DNA of 12,293 bases from Treponema sp. (GTDB lineage Bacteria; Spirochaetota; Spirochaetia; Treponematales; Treponemataceae), in contig JAITOJ010000146.1 of assembly GCA_031290005.1 (NCBI GenBank), positions 1 to 12,293 of the forward strand. The letters are read 5' to 3'. The position numbers were made by a program, and so were the translations under genes. The notes beneath the pieces are model-generated. The model had not been told where the DNA came from, ran no database searches, and saw only the letters and a program-made list of their open reading frames with translations. This document shows positions 7,167-12,293 of this stretch, piece after piece. Position 1 is the stretch's first letter, and every line of letters starts with the position of its first letter.

Positions 7167-8549
7167 TTACTGCGCGGCATTCAGCAATTTTTGGAAATTG
7201 GCCTGGGCCGTATCCAAAAGACTCTGTACGTTGGCGTTCCGGTCGGTAAGCACAGCCTGGAGCGCCTTGGTCAGCTCGGCGTACAAGTCCTGGGCAAGCA
7301 CGGGTTCCTCGTTTTTGAGATTGCGGCTTTGGGAGACCATGGCGAAATAGTCGTTGTAGAGCCGCATATCCACGTTCCGGTAAGCGTTGAGGGCATCCTG
7401 CTGGGCTTTCTGGTAGTCCGGGTCGCTCCATGCCGGGAACGAGGGAATCACCGGAATGCCTTCTTCCTTCCGCATCTTCGCGTCAGACGCAAGCCCCGCT
7501 TTTGCGGCCTCCGTGACCACCGGAGCGCGCCCCATGATTTCAAGGTAGCGCAGGGCGGCAGCCACTTCCGCCGGGGTGGCGTTAGCGGCGAACATATAGG
7601 GTGTGCCGCCCATGAGGGAGTACTGCCCCCGCGGGCCGGCGGGAATCGGGACCAGGGCAAGGTCGCCCACGGGAAGCCCGTTTGCCATGGTGGGCTGGTT
7701 CACCGCGTCCTGGGCCGCGATATACATTGCGGCCGCGCCCGTGCCGATGGCCCGGAAGCCGCTTGACCAGTCCTCGTTGGTGGGGTCGGGGGTGAGCACG
7801 TCGTACTTCCACTTGAGGTCTTTGACGTATTGCAAGGCAGCGGCGGCTTCCGGGGTGTTCAACTGGGCCGCCCACTTGCCGCCTTTCTGGACTTCAAAGA
7901 CCGCGCCAAAGCCCCAGGCGATGTTGGTGAAGTGCCAGCCCCCGGCGTTGTCTTTTGCCAGAAGGCAGAGTCCGGCGCTGCCGGTTTTCTGCTTGATGGT
8001 CTGGGCGGTTATGGCCAGTTCTTCCCAGGTTTTGGGATACCGGGGCACGCCGTTCCGGTCTACCAGCCCGGCTTCCCGAAAGAGTTCCACGTTCAGCATG
8101 AGGCCCAGGGCATAGGCGTCCCGGGGGATGCCGTAGATTCTGCCGTCTTTTGACAACAGGCTCTTGATGGATTCGTTCATCTTGGCGTCCCAGCCCAGAG
8201 CCTTCACTTCAGAAGTGATGTCTCTCACAAAGCCGCCGGCAATCAATTTTTGCGGCTCGGTAAACCAGGTTTCAAAGATGGTCGGGGCCTGCCCGGCTTC
8301 CGCCATGGACACAAAGGTGTCCGTGGCATACCGGTACTGGGCGGGCTGAATCATGGCGTCAGGGTAGAGTTTGTTGTATTCCCGCACCCAATTTTCGTGC
8401 ATGGCGATTTCACCGGGCAGGGTGTCTTCAGGCCAAATCCCCAATTTGACCACGGTTTTGCCTTCGGTATTTTGGTCTTTGCCGCCCAGGGCGAACAGAA
8501 TCGACGCCGCCACTGCCAGGGCAGCGGCCAGCACAATCGTTTTTTTCAT
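7167..8549 (-). CDS. sugar ABC transporter substrate-binding protein (CUT1 type)
   Basis: A 460-residue periplasmic binding protein that should capture the imported sugar and hand it to the two permeases encoded next. A Lys-Lys charged end and Ala-rich hydrophobic signal run to about residue 20 (LFA), then GGKDQ opens the mature protein. The bacterial extracellular solute-binding family 1 pattern is visible: an early strand VKLGIWPED (34-42), the region GRIYGIPRDAYALGLMLN (136-153), NVELFREAGL then PKTWEEL (172-178), and WSSGFRAIGTGAAAMYI (261-277). Length suits the MalE/UgpB-like group. The signal lacks the lipobox cysteine: Leu21 sits where many homologues have Cys, so it is probably soluble. 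AAGGAGA precedes the ATG by seven bases. It sits 22 nt after the barrel gene and 16 nt before the first permease. Ligand unknown; an alpha-linked gluco-oligosaccharide is implied by context. Confidence 0.93.
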   Translation of the reverse strand: MKKTIVLAAALAVAASILFALGGKDQNTEGKTVVKLGIWPEDTLPGEIAMHENWVREYNKLYPDAMIQPAQYRYATDTFVSMAEAGQAPTIFETWFTEPQKLIAGGFVRDITSEVKALGWDAKMNESIKSLLSKDGRIYGIPRDAYALGLMLNVELFREAGLVDRNGVPRYPKTWEELAITAQTIKQKTGSAGLCLLAKDNAGGWHFTNIAWGFGAVFEVQKGGKWAAQLNTPEAAAALQYVKDLKWKYDVLTPDPTNEDWSSGFRAIGTGAAAMYIAAQDAVNQPTMANGLPVGDLALVPIPAGPRGQYSLMGGTPYMFAANATPAEVAAALRYLEIMGRAPVVTEAAKAGLASDAKMRKEEGIPVIPSFPAWSDPDYQKAQQDALNAYRNVDMRLYNDYFAMVSQSRNLKNEEPVLAQDLYAELTKALQAVLTDRNANVQSLLDTAQANFQKLLNAAQ

Positions 8550-8571
8550 AAAAGTGTCTCCTTAATAAAAT

Positions 8572-10131
8572 TTACAGCCGGATTTCCGCCATCACCCGGA
8601 CATAGCCCCAGTGATACTGGGTTTGCTGAATAAGACTGCCGGTATTCCAGACCACCCCAAAGGTGGTGTTGGCAATCGCGTTTTCCAGATTGACCCCCAG
8701 GTCGATTTTCATGTCGTTGATGCGGGAATCCTTGTCAGCGGCATCAGGCACATTGTCGTAATAGAGAATCGTCCAGGGGATAAGGGTTCCTATCCCGTTT
8801 ATAATGCCCGGAATTTCATAGTCCACATAGGCCGTGGCCAAAAGGGAACGCCCGTCCGGGGTTACGTCGGTCAAATCCAGAAAGTCGATGATGATTTCCG
8901 AACCGATTTTGTAAAACAGGCCGTCGTCCCCCCGGGGCTCAAACAGGGTGAACTTCATGGAATGTTCTTTGCCGGCTTCGGTTTCAGCGTTACCGTAGAG
9001 CTTGTAGGACAGGGACATACCGGGGAACACCCGGCCTTCGGAATTGAGGATGTAGTCCGTGAGCCAGCCGTATTGTCCGGGCCAGCGCATGGTTGCCCCG
9101 CCGGACACTTCGTATTCCAGTTTTTCCGCGCCGCCGCCGTTCTTAATTTTGGTGCCCATGTCCAGGCCGACAAAAGGCTCCATGGAGATTTCTTCGTTCA
9201 GGTTGACGGTATAGCCCACCTTCGCGCCCCACAGCAGCGGGTCGGGATCTTTGTCTATCCCCCAGTCATTCTGCATACCCAGGGACGCATAAATCCTCAA
9301 ATCCCTCATGGACGCGGGATTTATCGCCGTATCGATGCCAAATGCAAGGCCATTTCTGTTATCTTTAGTAATTGTGTCCGCTGTATACGTATATTGCGTG
9401 CCTAACTTCAGATTAATGCCGAAACTGTCACGATTATACATGACGGCCACCATTTGCCCCCGCTGATTCATGCCGAACTTGTCCGCCAGGCCAAAGGCGT
9501 CAAATGAGTACTGCTGCATGGTTTGGTTTTCCGGTATTGTGCCATTGGTGCCTTCATATTCATCCATATTTTCCTCACCACGGGAGGTGATAACCGGAAG
9601 GCCCGCGATGGTTTTTGAACGGCGCACGTCCACCATGGAATCCAGATAGGCCCAGGAAAATTTGAACCCATCATTTATAAACTGCATTCCCTTGTTCCAG
9701 GGAGATGTAAACGGTTCGTTTCCCCCGGCGTTTAACTGGATAAGCCAAGCTTTGTTCAGAATACCCGCCACAAATTCACCGGTCTGATACCGGTTGGTAT
9801 ACAGGGGTTTGCTACCCGGAGCGTGATAGCCCAGGGATGTGTCGCCATAGATTAAATCCAAATGAAACAGGGTAAGATCGATAAAGCCTACCGCCTCTGG
9901 GGAATTGACCCGGTTGGTGATTTTTTGATAGGGAGTCAGATTAAAGATAAGGTCTAATTGAGTCAATTCATTTGACAGGCCGTACCGGTACGGATTATCC
10001 AGGTCAAGGCCAAAGGACGTGCGGGAAGTGATGTCCAGCCGCGCGCTGCCTCCGCCGCTGATGTCAATGGCGAAAACGGAAAACGCGGCGGCCATGCATA
10101 GCGGCACAAACAATAACCGTAATTTTTTCAT
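8572..10131 (-). CDS. outer-membrane beta-barrel (porin-like) protein
   Basis: A 519-residue exported protein with a signal peptide ending SVFA (residues 18-21) and no lipobox. The mature chain is made of alternating polar/hydrophobic strands separated by Gly/Asn/Asp-rich turns (for example FGLDLDNPYRYG, GFIDLTLFHLDLIYG, YVRVMAEIRL), as expected of a large transmembrane beta-barrel. It ends in Leu rather than the Phe or Trp usual in proteobacterial barrels. A start at 10164 is possible in frame, but the ATG at 10131 has AGGAGG seven bases upstream and puts the signal at the N-terminus. The gene ends 22 nt before the sugar-binding protein, so it is probably the outer-membrane entry pore for the sugar the ABC system imports, like OmpG beside the E. 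coli ycj genes. The family resembles uncharacterised spirochaete barrel proteins; pore function is inferred. Confidence 0.8.
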   Translation of the reverse strand: MKKLRLLFVPLCMAAAFSVFAIDISGGGSARLDITSRTSFGLDLDNPYRYGLSNELTQLDLIFNLTPYQKITNRVNSPEAVGFIDLTLFHLDLIYGDTSLGYHAPGSKPLYTNRYQTGEFVAGILNKAWLIQLNAGGNEPFTSPWNKGMQFINDGFKFSWAYLDSMVDVRRSKTIAGLPVITSRGEENMDEYEGTNGTIPENQTMQQYSFDAFGLADKFGMNQRGQMVAVMYNRDSFGINLKLGTQYTYTADTITKDNRNGLAFGIDTAINPASMRDLRIYASLGMQNDWGIDKDPDPLLWGAKVGYTVNLNEEISMEPFVGLDMGTKIKNGGGAEKLEYEVSGGATMRWPGQYGWLTDYILNSEGRVFPGMSLSYKLYGNAETEAGKEHSMKFTLFEPRGDDGLFYKIGSEIIIDFLDLTDVTPDGRSLLATAYVDYEIPGIINGIGTLIPWTILYYDNVPDAADKDSRINDMKIDLGVNLENAIANTTFGVVWNTGSLIQQTQYHWGYVRVMAEIRL

Positions 10132-10138
10132 TTTTATA

Positions 10139-10144
10139 CCTCCT
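10139..10144 (-). promoter_or_regulatory. ribosome binding site that fixes the barrel-protein start
   Basis: AGGAGG on the minus strand lies seven bases upstream of the ATG at 10131. It rules against the in-frame ATG at 10164, which would lie inside the upstream hairpin. Confidence 0.75.
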
Positions 10145-10152
10145 TTTGATAA

Positions 10153-10178
10153 ACCTCCCGGCATTGGAACCGGGAGGT
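10153..10178 (-). promoter_or_regulatory. nine-base-pair intergenic hairpin before the barrel gene
   Basis: Arms at 10153-10161 and 10170-10178 are perfectly complementary (ACCTCCCGG with CCGGGAGGT) around an eight-base loop. On the minus strand only TTTATC follows, so it is at best a weak terminator for the lipoprotein gene. The 5' arm contains CCTCC, complementary to the Shine-Dalgarno of the next gene (10139-10144), so an alternative fold that hides that site can be drawn. Confidence 0.6.
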
Positions 10179-10190
10179 CAGAAAATTAAA

Positions 10191-10784
10191 TTATTTGATA
10201 AATAATTCAGCGAACGTTTTGCTCACGTTAGCGGCAAAGGGATCGCCGCCACCAATTTCAATAGTGACTTCATCACCTTTTACCGTGTCGGACAGATTTT
10301 TTGCTACAAAAACCCAGTAAGTAGCATCTACGCCATCAAAAGCCTGGAATGCCGCACCAGAACCAAAGCCGGTAATGTAGGTTTCCCCGCCCGCGTCTGC
10401 CGGTGCGGCAGTTTCACCGGAAGTCCACTTCGCCCCAGTTTTTGTTCCCGCATCAAATCCCCAGTATGCATTGACATTAGGTGTTTCTGTGGTAAAATCC
10501 CATACCAGTTTGGCGCCCGTGAGACTCTTGCTGTTCGCAACATAAATCTGTTCGATTTCAATGCCAACGACATGGTCTGCTTTGTTTTTCAGATGGATAG
10601 TATTATCTGCTCCAGTAAGACTGAAATCGCCCAGACTCAGATAATAAGGAGTAAATGTGGAAGTCAGGAGTGTCACATCCTCCTCCTTCTTCTCATCATC
10701 GTTTCCATCTCCGCATCCAACAACCAAAACCATTGCCAGCAAGACCGACAACAGCGACCCGATAATCTGTGCAGTTTTTTTCAT
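10191..10784 (-). CDS. small hypothetical lipoprotein
   Basis: I do not recognise this 197-residue protein. It begins with a Lys-Lys charged end and a hydrophobic stretch that ends in a VVGC lipobox with Cys24. An acidic Gly/Asp/Glu/Lys linker follows to about residue 37, typical of an exported lipoprotein tethered away from the membrane. The mature part is rich in Thr, Gly, Asp and aromatics (for example WDFTTETP and AYWGFDAG) and looks like a beta-sandwich domain. It has no catalytic signature I can name. The start is firm: AAGGAGG lies six bases before the ATG. Base composition is visibly more A/T-rich than in the enzymes on either side, hinting at a different history or a fast-evolving surface protein. 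Placed between an exported glycosidase and an outer-membrane barrel, it could be a glycan-binding accessory protein, by analogy with SusE/SusF; that is inference only. Confidence 0.8.
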   Translation of the reverse strand: MKKTAQIIGSLLSVLLAMVLVVGCGDGNDDEKKEEDVTLLTSTFTPYYLSLGDFSLTGADNTIHLKNKADHVVGIEIEQIYVANSKSLTGAKLVWDFTTETPNVNAYWGFDAGTKTGAKWTSGETAAPADAGGETYITGFGSGAAFQAFDGVDATYWVFVAKNLSDTVKGDEVTIEIGGGDPFAANVSKTFAELFIK

Positions 10785-10790
10785 AAACTG

Positions 10791-10797
10791 CCTCCTT
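10791..10797 (-). promoter_or_regulatory. strong ribosome binding site of the small lipoprotein
   Basis: AAGGAGG on the minus strand, six bases before the ATG at 10784, is close to the full anti-Shine-Dalgarno complement. The binding-protein and barrel genes also have strong sites, so the surface/periplasmic genes of the block appear set for high translation. Confidence 0.75.
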
Positions 10798-10808
10798 ATG
10801 TTTTTTTA

Positions 10809-10827
10809 GGCAGCGCATACGCGCGCC
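10809..10827 (-). promoter_or_regulatory. G/C-rich hairpin in the leader of the small lipoprotein
   Basis: On the minus strand GGCGCGC (10827-10821) pairs with GCGC-T-GCC (10816-10809), seven base pairs with one bulged base and a four-base loop. It ends twelve bases before the AAGGAGG ribosome site. An A-run, not a T-run, follows it in the transcript, so it is not a terminator. It may protect the 5' end of a processed lipoprotein mRNA. Confidence 0.4.
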
Positions 10828-10836
10828 TTATTTCAA

Positions 10837-10850
10837 GCGGGAAATCCCGC
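10837..10850. other. palindromic stem-loop GCGGGA-TCCCGC
   Basis: A perfect inverted repeat of six bases (10837-10842 and 10845-10850), which folds more comfortably as a five-base G/C stem with a four-base loop. It lies just after the TGAN repeat in the direction of transcription. No T-run follows on either strand, so it is not a classical intrinsic terminator; an mRNA-stabilising or operator role is possible. Confidence 0.45.
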
Positions 10851-10856
10851 AAAGAA

Positions 10857-10900
10857 ATCACTCACTCAATCATTCATTCGCTCATTCATGCGCTCACTCC
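10857..10900 (-). repeat. tetranucleotide TGAN tandem repeat at the glycosidase stop
   Basis: On the minus strand eleven consecutive four-base units read TGAN, eight of them exact and three degenerate (GGAG, CGCA, CGAA). The first exact TGAG supplies the glycosidase stop codon. A longer 12-base period is also visible: two copies at 10871-10882 and 10883-10894 differ by one base. Because the period is four, TGA occurs in all three frames, making the stretch an all-frame stop. Function unknown. Confidence 0.8.
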
Positions 10901-12234
10901 CGCAACAGCGGCTGCAAGGCGTTCATATCCACGGTTACGCCGGCAGCCTCCGCCGCGCTCCGGAAACCCGCAACGTTGCCCGCGAACAGGGCGTTGTACG
11001 AAGCGGCGATAGAGGCGCTTGGGGCCGTGGCTCTGGCGTACTGGAGTTTGTAAAACTCCAGGGGAATCCGCAGGTCTTCTTTGGTGTGGGAAAACGCGGG
11101 GTTCCAGGATTTTTGCTTGTCCTGGAGATATTCCAGTTCCCGGTAACCGCGTTCGATGGTCGGCTCAATAATCGTGCCTTCTCCGTAGTCGTTCCAGGTG
11201 GCGATTTGGATAATCTGGGGGTTGAAGGTGTATGCCGCGGTGAAGGTGAGGTCAAACGTTTCGCCGTTGTTGTAGGCCAGATTGCCGTAGCTGGCGTTCC
11301 CCACATCCTCATAACAGTCGTCAAAAGCCGGAAATGCGGTGGCCACGCGGTAAGGCTTGTTTTTCTGCCTCCCGGTGTAAAAACCGGACAAATAGTTTTG
11401 CAGGGCGGGAATCGAAAGTTCCCCGTTTACCGACCGGCCCATGGGCGGCCAGGCATAAGAAGCGTCCGCCCAGGACGTGCGGTTGTCCAAATCCACAAAA
11501 TAGGGCGCGGTTTCTGTTTCGGCGAACAACTGCGCCCACTGGGTCTGGGAAAAATACTGGGGGCCAAAGCAGAGCAGCACCGGGCGGCCTTCATATTTCA
11601 CATAAGCCGGGTCAGCAAACCAGTTTTGCCCCAGCCAGCGGAACACCTCTTTGCCGCCTGCGGTGGCCGCGTCAGAGGGGACGTTCTCCTTGCCGTTGTA
11701 TTCCATATTGAGGGTGTTGTCCTCATAACACACCGCGAACACCAGGCCGGCCTTTTTCAGTACCGTCACAAACGCTTTGGCATGTTCGTGAATCTCCCCA
11801 AAGTCGTTGACGTTCCTGCTGCCGTACCAGTCGAAAATCACCCCGTCGATACCGGCAATCTTCATGAGCGCGGCCTGATATTCCAGGAGGTTCGCGGCGT
11901 TCTGGTCATAGGGGCCGGTGAGGGGGTATTGGTGGGCGTAGATTTTTGCCTGTCCGTTTGTCGTGACTTCCGTGGGATTGATTTTGCCCCACCCTGTCCA
12001 GTGGCCGCCGTAGGACGACAAAGCGTTTTCCTGAGATTTGGAAGCGGGGCCTTTGTACCAGGGCATATAATGGACAAGCACCAGAGGGCCGCCGTCAGAA
12101 GAAACCGTGGTCGCGCCGGGAACAGAGGCCGGCGGGTTATTCAAGTCTTCCGGGTCAAGAGCGGAAAAACAGCCCGTACAGAGGAATAGAGAGACAGACA
12201 GATACAGAAATAGCGGGAATGCGGCCCGGTTCAT
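10894..12234 (-). CDS. exported GH71/GH99-like glycosidase, putative lipoprotein
   Basis: Predicted to cut an alpha-linked glycan at the cell surface or in the periplasm. From the ATG at 12234 the protein is 446 residues. The N-terminus is a hydrophobic signal ending in a CTGC lipobox-like motif (Cys22), followed by a Pro/Ser/Asp linker to about residue 48. The catalytic barrel opens with VHYMPWY (54-60), continues with GIDGVIFDWYG (128-138), and carries WNDYGEGT (347-354) near its end. These are hallmarks of the GH71/GH99 and related WbsX-type clan. E352 and E357 are the conserved acidic positions; D349 sits where GH99 has a Glu, which is GH71-like. A GTG 18 bases upstream would add six residues, but the ATG has an AAGG ribosome site seven bases away and puts the signal peptide at the N-terminus. 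First gene of the block; its promoter lies beyond the window. Clan confident; substrate (alpha-1,3-glucan or glucosyl-mannose) inferred. Confidence 0.85.
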   Translation of the reverse strand: MNRAAFPLFLYLSVSLFLCTGCFSALDPEDLNNPPASVPGATTVSSDGGPLVLVHYMPWYKGPASKSQENALSSYGGHWTGWGKINPTEVTTNGQAKIYAHQYPLTGPYDQNAANLLEYQAALMKIAGIDGVIFDWYGSRNVNDFGEIHEHAKAFVTVLKKAGLVFAVCYEDNTLNMEYNGKENVPSDAATAGGKEVFRWLGQNWFADPAYVKYEGRPVLLCFGPQYFSQTQWAQLFAETETAPYFVDLDNRTSWADASYAWPPMGRSVNGELSIPALQNYLSGFYTGRQKNKPYRVATAFPAFDDCYEDVGNASYGNLAYNNGETFDLTFTAAYTFNPQIIQIATWNDYGEGTIIEPTIERGYRELEYLQDKQKSWNPAFSHTKEDLRIPLEFYKLQYARATAPSASIAASYNALFAGNVAGFRSAAEAAGVTVDMNALQPLLRE

Positions 12235-12240
12235 AGCGCC

Positions 12241-12247
12241 GCCTTCC
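12241..12247 (-). promoter_or_regulatory. ribosome binding site of the glycosidase
   Basis: On the minus strand GGAAGGC lies seven bases (from AAGG) upstream of the ATG at 12234. This supports that start over the GTG at 12252, which is closer to the damaged contig edge. Confidence 0.5.
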
Positions 12248-12270
12248 CGCACACAAAGGCTAGCCCGTGC

Positions 12271-12293
12271 GGGGGGGGGGGGGGGGGGGGGGG
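12271..12293. other. homopolymer run of 23 G at the window end
   Basis: The window ends in 23 consecutive G, directly after a small palindrome (CCCG-TG-CGGG begins at 12264). This looks like a contig-end sequencing artefact, such as dark-cycle G calls after a hairpin stall in two-colour chemistry. Only about 36 credible bases remain upstream of the glycosidase start, so its promoter cannot be examined. Confidence 0.7.

Noticed and set aside
7151..7180. ATG at 7180 as start of the first permease
   Set aside because: No ribosome site precedes it and it overlaps the upstream gene, whereas the GTG at 7150 has AGAGGG at good spacing; it remains possible.
10153..10178. Hairpin called as a strong rho-independent terminator
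   Set aside because: Only three T follow the stem before A and C, and the next gene starts within a few tens of bases.
10857..10900. Short periodic repeat considered as a CRISPR fragment or an attachment site
   Set aside because: The period is four bases with no spacers, no cas genes and no integrase nearby.
10888..12189. Plus-strand open frame of 433 codons opposite the glycosidase
   Set aside because: Antisense shadow of a gene with clear family motifs; no domain, no signal and no convincing ribosome site.

Overview
The window is one co-directional block of nine genes on the minus strand. Read in transcription order from high to low coordinate, they form a locus for capturing and catabolising a glycan or glycoside. 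The host looks like a diderm bacterium and is most likely a spirochaete of the Treponema/termite-gut type. That inference rests on moderate to high G+C, lipoprotein-type exported enzymes, a beta-barrel outer-membrane protein without the usual terminal aromatic residue, and a periplasmic sugar-binding protein. No marker gene is present, so the taxonomy is tentative.

Layout in transcription order: an exported GH71/GH99-like glycosidase with a lipobox (12234-10894); a small unrecognised lipoprotein (10784-10191); a 519-residue outer-membrane beta-barrel candidate (10131-8572); a CUT1-type sugar-binding protein (8549-7167); two sugar ABC permeases (7150-6272 and 6272-5415); two tandem, divergent GH65 glycoside phosphorylases (5401-3086 and 3085-788); and a beta-phosphoglucomutase (828-172). 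Most downstream junctions are tight: TAATG and TGAATG fusions, a 41-nt overlap, and gaps of 13-22 nt. Two larger gaps of 109 and 59 nt flank the small lipoprotein and carry hairpins and a four-base-periodic repeat. No gap exceeds 300 bases. The last 171 bases hold a plausible outward-facing sigma70 promoter. The other edge is a run of 23 G that looks like a contig-end artefact.

Inferred pathway: the exported glycosidase cuts an alpha-linked polymer or glycan. Short alpha-glucosides cross the outer membrane through the barrel protein, are bound by the periplasmic binding protein and enter through the two permeases. One or both GH65 enzymes split them with phosphate to beta-glucose 1-phosphate, and beta-phosphoglucomutase turns this into glucose 6-phosphate. 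GH65 enzymes invert and give beta-Glc1P, so pairing them with a beta-specific mutase is biochemically coherent. The inner part resembles the E. coli ycj cluster (binding protein, two permeases, GH65 YcjT, beta-PGM YcjU, nearby OmpG). The additions here are the exported GH71/GH99-like enzyme, the second GH65 and the unknown lipoprotein. GH71 enzymes act on alpha-1,3-glucan and some GH65 enzymes on nigerose or alpha-1,3-oligoglucans, so alpha-1,3-glucan is the leading but unproven substrate. No ABC ATPase or transcriptional regulator is present.
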